The notes beneath the pieces are model-generated. The model did not search any database. It was not told the DNA's origin and saw nothing but the letters and a program-made list of their open reading frames with translations. DNA of 46,680 nucleotides, from contig CAYZGU010000005.1 in NCBI GenBank assembly GCA_964478165.1, positions 1 through 46,680 on the forward strand. The letters run 5' to 3'. Position 1 is the first letter of the stretch. Every line of letters starts with the position of its first letter. This stretch comes from CAYZGU01 sp964478165. Its GTDB lineage: Bacteria > Poribacteria > WGA-4E > JAJDTR01. Positions 36,233 through 45,549 of the stretch are shown in pieces. Made by a program: the position numbers and the translations under genes.

Positions 36233-38566
36233 TCAAGCTTGAAGCCTTTCCATCAAGAACTTTGCACCCTCTTTGTTCGGGGTTGTTCCGTGGTTTCCGT
36301 TGTCCAGGTTGTTCATTCCGGATGACGTTCCGCCGTGTCCGACACAAGAGGGACATCCGACGGAGCAAACGCAGTGTGTGATAACGTCGCGGACGGTGTT
36401 CATAATCTGGTGGAAAGATTCGAGACAGCGACGGGCGTACCCCATTCCGCCTGGGCATCGGTCATGAAGAAAGATTGCCTCGCGACCTAGACTGTTTCGG
36501 TCTACGGCGATTCCCACATCTGCATTATCGCACATGACAAAGAGCGGGACTACTTCAACAAGCACATTCGCGATACCGAGCAACGCCTCACTAGTGGGCA
36601 GATTGTTTTCCGCCATTTTCCGAACGATTGTCTGTGATGGCGAAAACCAAAAGGCAACTGTTTCCAGAAGTTGGGCTGGTAGATCTAATTTTTCAAAGCC
36701 CATGTTCTCGCGTGAATCGAATGCAATCTTTTTGAACATCGAAATCGCCGTTGTCACAGTTACATCTCCATACGCCAAAAGGCCGCTATGTATTTCCTTT
36801 GTGAGTACTGTGTCGTCAATCTGGATTTGCGTGTTTTGGACTGATTGCGTGTAGTAATCAAGTTTGCGTCGCTGCACAAATGCCGTGTTTTGCTCTAAAT
36901 CTAACCGCTGTACAAAGAAGGTCTCTGCACCGTGAACGTACACTGCGTGCGTATGAAGTTGTGAAAGAGCGCTAATCGCGTCCATAGTGCCGATTACGCG
37001 TCCCGTCTCAGTGTCGTCCTGAATGGTGTAAACTTCTCCAGTGATATTTCTTAGATTGACCTGAGCTGCTGGGTATTCAGTACTTGCCCAGTACCAGTTG
37101 TCCCCGATATGCCGAACATCACCATGCTCTTCAAGTAGTTCGAGCACCGATTCTGAGTAAGGTCCAAAAACATCTAATTTAGAGCTATTGAGAGGTAGTT
37201 CGCTGGATGCGCACTTCAGATGGCCTACCGAGATATGTGGGTTGTCTGGATCGATAATCGCCTGTTCTGGACTTTGCACGAATAGGTAGTCAGTATTCGC
37301 CATGAGGTACTGATCCATTGGTGTATTTCGAGCGATTAGGAATATAATCGATTGCTCTGTGCCGCGCCCCGCCCTCCCAGCTTGTTGCCATAGGCTTGCA
37401 ATGGTACCTGGATAGCCGACTAGGATACAGGCGTCCAGGCTACCGATGTCGATGCCAAGTTCGAGTGCATTTGTGCTTGAAATGCCCAAAAGTTCTTTAT
37501 TGACGAGTTTGCTTTGGATCGTGCGACGCTCTTCCGGAAGGTAACCGCCTCGATATGCCTGGACAAAATTGGCAAGGCCACATGACATCGGCGAGAGCAT
37601 CTCACGACAGTTCTTTAGGATAAGTTCTGCCGCGAGCCGTGTACGGGAAAATGTAATGGTCTGTATTCCCTCTTTGACCATATGTGTCATGAGTTCGACC
37701 GCTTCAGCAACAGGGTTTCGACGGGCGCCTCCTGTCTGGCAGTCATGGTCCTTACCACTCGTTTCCGATTTCAACGCTGGTGGGTTCCACAGAACAAAAT
37801 ATTTTGTCCCGTGCGGTGCTCCATCGTTATCAACCAATTCCATCGGAGCCCCACAGATGATTTCAGCGTGTTCTTTCGGATTAGCAATGGTTGCCGAGGA
37901 GCAGATAAACTGTGGGGCACTCCCGTAATGTTCACAGATACGGATCATTCGTCTTAGTACGTTCGCCAGATGAGACCCGAAAATACCTCGGTAGGCATGG
38001 ACTTCGTCGATTACAATATAGCGGAGGAGAGCGAAGAAACGGTTCCAACGGGCATGGTGCGGTAATATCGATTGGTGAAGCATATCCGGATTTGTCAGTA
38101 AAATGCTTGTGGTCTCCCGTACCCTACGCCGAAGATGTGTGGGTGTGTCACCGTCATAGGTTGCGGCAGAGAATGGGATATCGATATCTGAAAATTGAAA
38201 TGCATTAAAGCCCCGGAGCTGGTCTTGCGCTAGCGCTTTTGTGGGATAGATGCATACTGCTGTGGTTTCTCTCGATTTGAGCCAAGTCTCAACGATTGGA
38301 ATCGTATAGCAAAATGTCTTGCCGCTTGCCGTACTGGTGACAATGACGACGTTGTCTCCGTCGCGGATTCTGTCAATTGCAGTTACCTGGTGTGAGTATA
38401 GGCGCTCAATTCCCAAACGACACAGGGCTTTTTCAAGAGGTTCAGGTAATCCACATGACAGGTTCGCATAGATTGCAGTGCGCTCTGGTAGCTTTTCGCT
38501 GTGTACAATCTGTTCGACAAAGAAACTCTGTTGTCTGAGTTTTTGTAAAAAGCTTCTAGCATCCAC
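36233..38566 (-). CDS. mrfA: MrfA/YprA-like superfamily 2 DEAH-type helicase with C-terminal zinc-binding domain
   Basis: A 777-residue DNA helicase, close to the length of Bacillus MrfA (YprA). Helicase motifs: TASGKT (79-84, motif I), IYPTKALAQDQ (Ia), IDEVHAY (DEVH 187-190, motif II), CSSATI (III), a TNALELGIDIG stretch (V) and QQAGRAGRG (VI). The last 110 residues form the DUF1998/MZB zinc domain: HDRCPGGMGYARRC, then HCVCSVGCPSCVGH, giving a Cys cluster. MrfA with the nuclease MrfB repairs mitomycin-type lesions without UvrABC in B. subtilis (Burby and Simmons work). An MrfB-like gene lies 802 bp upstream on the same strand. The start is a GTG with only a distant ribosome site, so it is approximate. 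Confidence 0.9.
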   Translation of the reverse strand: MDARSFLQKLRQQSFFVEQIVHSEKLPERTAIYANLSCGLPEPLEKALCRLGIERLYSHQVTAIDRIRDGDNVVIVTSTASGKTFCYTIPIVETWLKSRETTAVCIYPTKALAQDQLRGFNAFQFSDIDIPFSAATYDGDTPTHLRRRVRETTSILLTNPDMLHQSILPHHARWNRFFALLRYIVIDEVHAYRGIFGSHLANVLRRMIRICEHYGSAPQFICSSATIANPKEHAEIICGAPMELVDNDGAPHGTKYFVLWNPPALKSETSGKDHDCQTGGARRNPVAEAVELMTHMVKEGIQTITFSRTRLAAELILKNCREMLSPMSCGLANFVQAYRGGYLPEERRTIQSKLVNKELLGISSTNALELGIDIGSLDACILVGYPGTIASLWQQAGRAGRGTEQSIIFLIARNTPMDQYLMANTDYLFVQSPEQAIIDPDNPHISVGHLKCASSELPLNSSKLDVFGPYSESVLELLEEHGDVRHIGDNWYWASTEYPAAQVNLRNITGEVYTIQDDTETGRVIGTMDAISALSQLHTHAVYVHGAETFFVQRLDLEQNTAFVQRRKLDYYTQSVQNTQIQIDDTVLTKEIHSGLLAYGDVTVTTAISMFKKIAFDSRENMGFEKLDLPAQLLETVAFWFSPSQTIVRKMAENNLPTSEALLGIANVLVEVVPLFVMCDNADVGIAVDRNSLGREAIFLHDRCPGGMGYARRCLESFHQIMNTVRDVITHCVCSVGCPSCVGHGGTSSGMNNLDNGNHGTTPNKEGAKFLMERLQA

Positions 38567-39368
38567 GGTTATGGCGACCCTTCTTGACGATCTGAAGGAG
38601 AGGGAACAGTGTCTTCCTTCCCTGTGTTAGGTATTTGAGAACTCTCTTTGTATTTGACGGCGTTGTCCAGCGCTGTCTCGAATTTGGAGTACTTAGAGGT
38701 TCCCTTCATTTGGTGCGAAATGGTTGAAAAAACCGAAGTGTTTTCAGGGAGATATGATGGGTGTATAGGGTCTTACTTAGTATGGATTAATTCGATCGTC
38801 TACGAATCCTTTTTTCTGGACGAAAACCTTTCCGAACGGAAGTGCTTGCAGGACGCATATTGGTCTTCGATTCACAATGGCACCTTTGTTGCGCATGTTT
38901 GATTCCTTCCTTTGTCACGGTCCTTAATATCGCAGTCTCGTCTACATATTACACATGGGCGGCGTTGAAATCTAACGCGCGAGTAGACTGCAGCGTTCGA
39001 ATGTCTTTCGAAGTGCTCATCGTGCTGGCATTACCAGTTGTTAACGCCGGTGTTGCTGTTGCTTAAGACTCTTGTTGCGTTCTGGAAGGACTTCACCTGC
39101 CCACTTTGGGTGCCGCCTTAGAAGGATATGTGTTGTATTTTATGGAATGCCGGAGACCGTGTTGACACATTAGTATCACCGATTTTACATGAACTTAGTA
39201 CAGTACTCTAATGGGCATGTGGGCTAGGTTTACTTGAGCGTTCCAGAACGCCTCACGGTATAGCCAGCGCGCTGGGACGACGTTTCTGTGAAAGTGGTGT
39301 GGCGACATAGACATGCTCAAATAAAGAAGAGTCTGTAAGAGAGGACTGGCCAGTTCGATCGGTGAATG
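38567..39368. other. 800 bp spacer between the MrfB-like and MrfA-like genes
   Basis: Two weak plus-strand frames (38648-38902 and 38842-39066) are not convincing, with no ribosome sites and no family. I see no clear promoter. In Bacillus the two genes are adjacent, so this gap may contain lost sequence. Confidence 0.4.
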
Positions 39369-40379
39369 TCACTGTTCGGGAAATCGAGTCATGAGATCAG
39401 CCATTGTAATGAGATCTAATCGATTATGCCTAAGAACCTTCGTCATTAAGGCAGTATTTCCACTTCGAACGTATTCATGATAGACCTCGGGAATGATTTC
39501 TCCTGGGACATCGTCCTTGCGTGGACGGTTGCAGATGTGTCGTTCAAGCGTTTGTAATCTACAATCTGGTAACACGTCTTTCCAAATTCGTCGGGCTTCG
39601 TGTAATAGATCGAAGTGGGGAAGGTTAATCTCACATGAAATTCCAGTCGCGGCGGCGCGGGCTCGGATATATGGCACATCGAAAGTCTTTCCGTTGAATG
39701 TAATTAGGAGTGTCTTTCGTTCACATGCTTCGATGAAGGAGGAGATGACAGCAGCTTCTTCGGCATAGTTTCGTGCTAGGTATTGACTGAGCTTAAAACC
39801 ACCTGTCTCCCATCGCATGATGCCGATTAGGAATAGGGGCGAGTTGCTAAGCCCTGTGGTCTCGATATCCATGAAAAGCAAATCCGCGAGTTCGGGAAGT
39901 TCTGTGTGACAGGCAGCTGCGATGCGTCGATAGAGCAGTGAATTTCCTTTGTCGACGGCGCCGGAAAAGGCTTTGTATAAATGCGGAGAATTTTGAACAT
40001 CGGCAGCCTGGGTGTTGATTAAGAGTAGGGGGCCCCGCGCACAGTCAATAGGAACCCCGTTTAGGGGGGGGGTATCAAGGGGTGGCGTAAGGTCGCGCTC
40101 AAGAGGCTGTGAAGTAGGGGTAGAATAACGCTGCGGAAGATTTCGACGGTAGGCAATCGGTTTGTTTGACGCAGTGCGCTCTGTCCCTGCCTTCTGATCC
40201 TTGATGCTTCGCCGGAGTTCTCTGGTGGGGAAGGACTTCTTTTCTAGTTGCGCGTTCTTCTTTTGGTCGATGTCTTCGGTCGTGGGCGTTAATTGTCGGC
40301 CGTGTTCGTCCATGTGTTCATGGTAGTTGTCTTCTGTCATGCGATCGATTTCAAAGTGGCGAAGATAAGGAAAATCCAA
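39369..40379 (-). CDS. mrfB: MrfB/YprB-like RNase H-fold (DEDDh) exonuclease
   Basis: Up to 336 residues. The first 150 are polar and low in complexity, probably flexible. Residues about 165-335 are the RNase_H_2 (PF13482) exonuclease: LLFMDIETTGL (Asp171, Glu173), ITFNGKTFDVPYI (Asp234) and RHNRLDLITMADL (His318, Asp322), which together give the DEDDh metal site. It lacks the longer C-terminal repeat part of B. subtilis MrfB. The start is uncertain: TTG at 40379 or ATG at 40340, both without a good ribosome site. It is paired with the MrfA-like helicase downstream on the same strand. Confidence 0.85.
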   Translation of the reverse strand: MDFPYLRHFEIDRMTEDNYHEHMDEHGRQLTPTTEDIDQKKNAQLEKKSFPTRELRRSIKDQKAGTERTASNKPIAYRRNLPQRYSTPTSQPLERDLTPPLDTPPLNGVPIDCARGPLLLINTQAADVQNSPHLYKAFSGAVDKGNSLLYRRIAAACHTELPELADLLFMDIETTGLSNSPLFLIGIMRWETGGFKLSQYLARNYAEEAAVISSFIEACERKTLLITFNGKTFDVPYIRARAAATGISCEINLPHFDLLHEARRIWKDVLPDCRLQTLERHICNRPRKDDVPGEIIPEVYHEYVRSGNTALMTKVLRHNRLDLITMADLMTRFPEQ

Positions 40380-41070
40380 AAATAAGGAATTTTTGAAATG
40401 CCTTCATCTCACTCTGCCTATCCATTCGATTGAGATGTGTGGCTTGTACACCTAGGCTGCGTGTCTGGAAAACTCAGTGCGGCGTGTTATAGGGAAGTTC
40501 TCGGTGGCCGAACCCCTCTCTGTTTGATTTTGTAGTTTTGCTGTTCGATATGTTCCTCTTTGTGTGAAAGCGTCGAAAAGATTAGTCCTCTAGTGTCGCG
40601 TGGGAAATGTTCGGCAGAGCCGATACTTGATTGGAAGTTACTGCAAACTAAAGCCAGCGTTCTTGATTCTTGGTCAGTGGTTTAGTTTTTAAGTGCTTTC
40701 CATCAATCAAATCCGAAAGTTTTGAAACGCGTGCATTGTCGATGGCGCAATCTTTTGTTTTGTCCATATGAAAGGGAGTGAACTGGGCATTATCTTTTCA
40801 TGTCTCAACCTCTGACAGTTTCGTGACAACTAATACCAAACTATGAGCGTGTTCGTGGCCTGCGGAATTCAATGGGATTAACGTGAGGGCTCTTCGGCGA
40901 TGCTTCACCCCATTAGCGGATAGTGTAAAGTCAGCGCAAGATTAATGCCCTCAGATAGAAGCGCGACACACAACGCTTGCGGTCTGTAATAATGTAGAGA
41001 CGTTACGAGAAACTTGATCCAATCTCGTCTGAACGAAGGACCAAAAGTAACGGAATGCAACCTTATCATG
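40380..41070. other. 690 bp region without a gene
   Basis: No coding sequence, tRNA or strong hairpin is recognised on either strand. Confidence 0.4.
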
Positions 41071-41490
41071 TTAGTGATCTGCAGAGCGCCAGATATTGGT
41101 AATCAGCCGACCAACTGTATAGCGTCCGGAACCTGAAAAGAACAAGAAGATAAATGCGCATAAATAAACCAATGCCAGTTCCTTTTTTTGAAAGGAATCC
41201 GGACCATGAACGACAAATGCTGCTGTAGACATAGTGATTACCAATGGAATCAGAGCGAGACGTGTTGCGAGACCCAGGACGACAGCAAGCGCGCAGAAGA
41301 ATTCGGCGAATACGGTAAGGGCTAAGCTGGTCAAGCTTCCTAACCCAAATACGTTAGGAAAGACAGTAGCGGTTTCTTGAAAATGTGCGAGTTTAGGCCA
41401 TCCGTGAGCCAGGCACATCATCCCACCAACGGTAATTCTGAAGAAGAGGAGCTGAATGTCAGTACAGGATAGATTCTTTGGGTAATTCAT
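41071..41490 (-). CDS. DoxX-family membrane protein
   Basis: A 139-residue protein with four membrane segments of the DoxX family: LLFFRITVGGMMCLAHGWPK, LTVFAEFFCALAVVLGLATR, LVITMSTAAFVVHG and LALVYLCAFIFLFFSG. The Arg in the first helix and the HGxxK turn are usual. Members are linked to respiratory or redox processes (quinol oxidase accessory, oxidative stress), but most are uncharacterised. No clear ribosome site. It lies 139 bp downstream of the cobalamin adenosyltransferase gene in the same direction. Confidence 0.88.
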   Translation of the reverse strand: MNYPKNLSCTDIQLLFFRITVGGMMCLAHGWPKLAHFQETATVFPNVFGLGSLTSLALTVFAEFFCALAVVLGLATRLALIPLVITMSTAAFVVHGPDSFQKKELALVYLCAFIFLFFSGSGRYTVGRLITNIWRSADH

Positions 41491-41629
41491 AAGGGGCCGT
41501 AATTCGTTCGATTAACGCATCTTCACATGTATGGCGTTCGCAAGTATGCATCTTCGGAGATGGCTCAGATGTGGACTCCTATAGGATAGTCAGAGACAGA
41601 AAATTGCATGGATCGATTAGCGTGCGTGC

Positions 41630-42229
41630 CTATTTGGATTGGTTAGTCTCATCCTCGGCCTTTGACTCTGAGCTTGTGCGCTGTAATGGAGAGCGCCAGA
41701 ACGGTTCTGGGTGGACCGCCCGATGATTGACCAAACGTGCTAGGACAAACAGTAGGTCAGAAAGGCGATTCAGATAGCGCGGGACCTCCACATTGATAGA
41801 TTCTTTTCTGGCAAGTCGGACCGCACATCGCTCACCACGCCGACATACGGTACGCGAAAGATGCAGAGCCGATCCTCCTATGCTGCCGCCAGGGAGCACA
41901 AAGTGCGTCATTGGCGGTAGTTGATTTTGAGCGCGATCAATATCATGCTCTAAGGCACATGCGTAATCTGCGGAGATTCGCAGGGAGGAAGATGCCTGGT
42001 GTGTTTCGAGGGTCGCGAGATCTGCGCCAATATCGAAAAGTTCATTTTGGACCCGATGCAGTATCTGGTCGATCTCTAGATCCTCAATTACTGCCCTTGC
42101 ATTGCCAATGGACGCATTCAGTTCGTCAATCGTCCCTATGGTTTCGAGGCGGACGTCGTCCTTAGGGCGCCGTGTTCCACCATATAAACCGGTTTCTCCA
42201 GTATCCCCGGTCTTCGTATAGATTTTCAT
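41630..42229 (-). CDS. Cob(I)alamin adenosyltransferase, PduO type
   Basis: A 199-residue enzyme that adenosylates cob(I)alamin using ATP to make coenzyme B12. Signature segments are KIYTKTGDTGETGLYGG at the N-terminus (ATP loop), LETIGTIDELNASIGNARA, FDIGADLATLE, FVLPGGSIGGSALHLSRTVCRRGER and the final helix PRYLNRLSDLLFVLARLVNH. The ATG at 42229 gives the canonical start; a TTG two codons upstream is less likely. It fits an organism using B12, as does the corrinoid-linked one-carbon cluster at the left edge. Confidence 0.94.
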   Translation of the reverse strand: MKIYTKTGDTGETGLYGGTRRPKDDVRLETIGTIDELNASIGNARAVIEDLEIDQILHRVQNELFDIGADLATLETHQASSSLRISADYACALEHDIDRAQNQLPPMTHFVLPGGSIGGSALHLSRTVCRRGERCAVRLARKESINVEVPRYLNRLSDLLFVLARLVNHRAVHPEPFWRSPLQRTSSESKAEDETNQSK

Positions 42230-42263
42230 AATCAAGGATCGGGCGCGTGATTGGATTACTGAT

Positions 42264-43019
42264 TCACTTCTGGGCGTTCTCTACCCGTTGTATGAAATCA
42301 GCCGCCCCAGCCGCGAGCCACGGACCGGCGCTTGTGAAAACGAATCGGACGCCCGCATCAATGTATTTCTCAACGGTCTGATTGTTAACGAGAGCTCCCG
42401 CGGTGCGGCCAGCAGCGCGAATACGTCGGTGAGTGTCATCAATCGTATGCTGCACCTCGGGGTGGCCTACATTCCCGATATGCCCCATTGACGTGGCGAG
42501 GTCAGACGGCGCCACGAAGAACACGTCGACATTGTCTACTGTCAGGATTTCATCTAGATTCCTGACAGCTATGATATCTTCAATCAGCACCATTAGTAGC
42601 GTCTCATCATTGGCAACGTCGAAATAGTTAGGTACTGCGTAGCTCTGCCGGCTTCCAAACATACCACGATAACCAAGCGGTGCGAACATGCCACCATCCA
42701 CCACGTTCTGTGCTTCTTGCTTTGTATTGACATGCGGAACAACAACGCCTTGCGCACCACGATCCAAGGTGCGGTAGATAATACCCTGGTTGTTTTGATT
42801 GACCCTGACAACTGAAGTCAAGCCCCAGACATCGCAGGCGCGCGTGAGATTTCCGAGTTCAGCCGGGTCGACCCCACCGTGTTCGCCCTCAAGCCATATT
42901 CCATCAAATCCAAGAGGCCCAAATGCATCAATGTCATCGGGATGAGTAAAACCGCCGGCCACGTAGGCAACCTCGCCGCGATCCAGTTTTCGTTTGACTC
43001 GATTTGGTCTAATCTGCAT
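42264..43019 (-). CDS. HpcH/HpaI-family aldolase
   Basis: A 251-residue aldolase of the 2-dehydro-3-deoxyglucarate/4-hydroxy-2-oxoheptanedioate type. The catalytic loop FDGIWLEGEHGG has the family's E-x-E-H (44-47); VVPHVNTKQEAQNVV, the metal-binding Glu in MVLIEDIIAVRNLDEI and Asp in FFVAPSDLATSMG follow. GGAGG lies 7 bp before the ATG. It has its own promoter with a palindromic site. It is a different subfamily from the plus-strand aldolase at 28265. The adenosyltransferase gene follows closely (34 bp), and the sugar isomerase-like gene lies upstream. Confidence 0.93.
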   Translation of the reverse strand: MQIRPNRVKRKLDRGEVAYVAGGFTHPDDIDAFGPLGFDGIWLEGEHGGVDPAELGNLTRACDVWGLTSVVRVNQNNQGIIYRTLDRGAQGVVVPHVNTKQEAQNVVDGGMFAPLGYRGMFGSRQSYAVPNYFDVANDETLLMVLIEDIIAVRNLDEILTVDNVDVFFVAPSDLATSMGHIGNVGHPEVQHTIDDTHRRIRAAGRTAGALVNNQTVEKYIDAGVRFVFTSAGPWLAAGAADFIQRVENAQK

Positions 43020-43093
43020 TAGATATCCTCCAGTGGGTGGACCCGTGTTTGAGCGTATCCAGGACCTAGCATTTCGTAGAGTCCGGGAAATTG

Positions 43094-43148
43094 AGAGTGT
43101 AATTCACTTACAAAAGAGATAGTACACTCTTGTATTGAGGTACGTCAA
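43094..43148 (-). promoter_or_regulatory. Promoter and candidate operator of the 43019 aldolase gene
   Basis: On the minus strand, TTGACG (43148-43143), an 18-bp spacer and TACTAT (43124-43119) form a promoter with a leader of about 93 nt. A perfect 8-bp inverted repeat, AGAGTGTA (43094-43101) and TACACTCT (43123-43130), overlaps the -10 region and the early leader, a natural place for a repressor. No regulator gene is adjacent. Confidence 0.55.
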
Positions 43149-43761
43149 GTAAAATAGCTCACAGCTATGGGATTGTTCTAGTAAGAAACCGATGTTGCCC
43201 ATTGACAAATGTGTGAAGCAAGTGAGCATTCGGTGATGCACAGTCGTTGTGCTCGGCTTGTAGTAGCAATCCAAATTTTATTAGAATGAGTAGCATTGTA
43301 GGGGAAATATGCCGATAAGAATCCGACGCATAGAAGGGCTTGTTCGATCATGCAATTCCATGACCAATCTTGATCGGGTGTTTTGTTTTCGGTCATTTCA
43401 CTTCTAGGAAATTTATAACGTAATGGGTGGTAGGCCAGCGTTTGAGGAATCAGGCCTGTCAAGGTTTAATTCTGAAGCGCAGAAAATTCTGTATGTGTCT
43501 CCACTATCAGTTGTTAATCGGGAGCTAGATTTCTGGGCGATAGCCAGCATGTTTGGGCACCGATCGAACGATTGGCATCAAATGACCTAATCGGATTGGG
43601 TCGAAAGGGGTGATGATTCTATAGAGCACGAGTGAGCACAACGGGGATTGTTCTCACTCTAACAGCCCGTCATGGAGCATAAACAGTTTTTTTCATTATG
43701 AATCGTTAGCCGAAAGCGAGCGTAATGGCGGACGAAATCGTCAATCACATAGCAAGTAGTT
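43149..43761. other. 610 bp region without a gene
   Basis: A minus-strand open frame at 43178-43462 is not convincing. The region contains the hairpin at 43630-43659 (separate entry). Confidence 0.4.
43630..43659 (-). terminator. Hairpin after the sugar isomerase-like gene
   Basis: GAGTGAGCACAA and TTGTTCTCACTC pair over 12 bp with one mismatch around a 6-nt loop, about 100 bp past the stop codon. No T-run follows, so termination is only inferred. Confidence 0.4.
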
Positions 43762-44625
43762 CTAACCCATTATGCAGCGATTCAGAAAACGCCCGCAGCG
43801 GTGGAGGCCCTCAAGTCGTCGTGCGCCATCGAAGACAGCGTCCTCATGTTCAATTATGACGGCGTCGTGATATCCATGTTCGTGGGCCATGGCAAAGAGA
43901 CGGGGCCAGTCAAAATCTGCGAACCCCGGGAGACGATAGCGCCACCAGGAACTGCCAAAAACACCGGTGCGCCTGAGCCGGTCTTCATGGATTTCAGTGT
44001 CTTTGGCGTGTAAAACATAGACTCGGTCAGAAAACTCATCAAAAGCTGCAATCGGATCGATTTGCTGCCAGATTAAATGCGATGGATCAAATTCGAGGCC
44101 AATATACTCTGATGGCACCGCGTTGAACATCAATGCCCATGCCTCAGGTGTAATTGAAAGGTTTCCGCCTTCGGCGAAAGGGCCGTGGCCAGGCCAATTT
44201 TCAAAAGCGATTCTGACTCCATTGGCTTCACAGACCTTCGTGACTCGAGAATAGACTTTGCGATAAAGCGTGATGTTCTCAGTGAGGCTGTGTTTTGGAT
44301 CGTAACCCATCGGTCCTGGGCCGGTTAGAATGTTTACATCCATATCATTGCACACAGTCATGAGGCGATCCAGATAATCGAGTTTTGTGGACAGTCTGCG
44401 ACCTGATTCCTGAAGCTGCGGGAGCTTGGTCGATAAGAACGAGGCGATTGTCAATTCGTTCTCTGTGAGAAGAGCCTTGGCGTGACTTCGGTTGGCCTTG
44501 GATTTGCCTGTGTCTCCGACCCATGAATCTGGTGGGCCGAATATCTCTAGGCATTCAAATGATTCGTCCTTAGCGGCAAATCGAACAATGTTCTCAGAAT
44601 AGTTTGTTAGAAACCCTAGTTTCAT
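43762..44625 (-). CDS. Sugar phosphate isomerase/epimerase-like TIM barrel protein
   Basis: A 287-residue protein of the xylose-isomerase-like/AP-endonuclease-2 TIM-barrel superfamily. Supporting segments are MKLGFLTNYSENIVRFAA, CLEIFGPPDSW, a central RIAFENWPG (metal-ligand Glu), IGLEFDPSHLIWQQIDP (Asp-Pro-Ser-His), VYVLHAKDTEI (His) and the C-terminal AVIIEHED (Glu). All expected divalent-metal ligands are present. GGAGG lies 4 bp before the ATG. The family isomerises or epimerises sugars and keto-sugars; the substrate is not known. Confidence 0.9.
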   Translation of the reverse strand: MKLGFLTNYSENIVRFAAKDESFECLEIFGPPDSWVGDTGKSKANRSHAKALLTENELTIASFLSTKLPQLQESGRRLSTKLDYLDRLMTVCNDMDVNILTGPGPMGYDPKHSLTENITLYRKVYSRVTKVCEANGVRIAFENWPGHGPFAEGGNLSITPEAWALMFNAVPSEYIGLEFDPSHLIWQQIDPIAAFDEFSDRVYVLHAKDTEIHEDRLRRTGVFGSSWWRYRLPGFADFDWPRLFAMAHEHGYHDAVIIEHEDAVFDGARRLEGLHRCGRFLNRCIMG

Positions 44626-44748
44626 AAAACCTCCAAAAACGGTCGATATTCTCGCCGTATTTGCTTCGAATTCTCGACCGCAAGCATAATAAGGTTTCAG
44701 AGGGGCCCGCTAGTGCGGTGCCGTCCGTTAAGTGTAGGACCTATGTTG

Positions 44749-45549
44749 CTACCTCATCTCTTCTCTAGATCCGACGACCACATATGTACCACTGCGCGGG
44801 TTTTTTCGAATCTCGATAAAAGCGCGACGCTCGGCGTCTTCCAAAAGCTCGCTAAACGACTTGTATCCATAAAGAGACTCACTGAAAGAAGGATTTTTGC
44901 GCTTCATGGTATCTTTAACCATCGAAGACCATAGAATCTCGTGGTTCTCCCGGATGAGAGCACGCATTGAATCAAATAACAGGTCAAACGCGCCTCGCAG
45001 TTGTTTAGGGATGCCTTCTGCAACTTGCGAGTCAGCACTATCTTCTTTGTCGAGCTCGTCGTAGTAGATGAACTCGTCGCAATTTTGGCTGAGGAGTTCC
45101 GAGGTCGACACTTTCATGCCTAAACCGATTACCTACTTGCCGTTCTCTTTGAGTTTAGAAACAAGTGGCATGAAATCACTGTCACCTGAAATTACGACAA
45201 ATGTGTCTATGTGTTCTTTCGAGTAGCAGAGATCCATGGCATCGACACAGAGACGGATGTCCGCCCAGTTCTTACCAGATTGTGAGCGCTTTGGAATTTC
45301 GATCGGTGCCATCCCGGACTCATGGAGTTTAGTCCGATCTTTGGAAAATCGACGCCAGTCAGCATAGGCCGTCTTAACGACCACTTTCCCCTTTTCGACC
45401 AGCCGACCCAAAACCTTCTGATTGTCAAACTCGACCGGCTGATTGCTCGCCTTTGCGGACTTCTTTTTTGCATCCTGAAAACCCAAGGCCAAGTTTTCGA
45501 AATCGAGAAACACAGCAAGGGTTCGTTGGTCCTGTGCGCCTTCAGGCAT
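44749..45549 (-). pseudogene. NYN-domain/OST-HTH (LabA-like) gene interrupted by one in-frame TAG
   Basis: Two parts in the same frame make one protein of about 266 codons. The start at 45549 has GGAGG 9 bp upstream. Part one is a NYN (PIN-like nuclease) domain: AVFLDFENLALGF, WADIRLCVDAMDL and VVISGDSDFMPLVSKL supply the acidic catalytic residues. It ends GKENGK-like at KENGK, then TAG (45133-45135). The same frame goes on with VIGLGMKVSTSELL and CDEFIYYDEL, the usual continuation of NYN proteins, then an OST-HTH/LOTUS RNA-binding domain to 44749. Only the single stop breaks it, where relatives have a residue such as Tyr. It is a very young nonsense mutation, a sequencing error, or read-through; the second part also has an ATG at 45117. 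Confidence 0.87.

Noticed and set aside
38648..39066. Two plus-strand frames of 84 and 74 codons
   Set aside because: No ribosome sites, overlapping each other, unusual Cys/Trp content and no family.
43178..43462. 94-codon minus-strand frame
   Set aside because: No start signal and no recognisable domain; the surroundings are gene-free.
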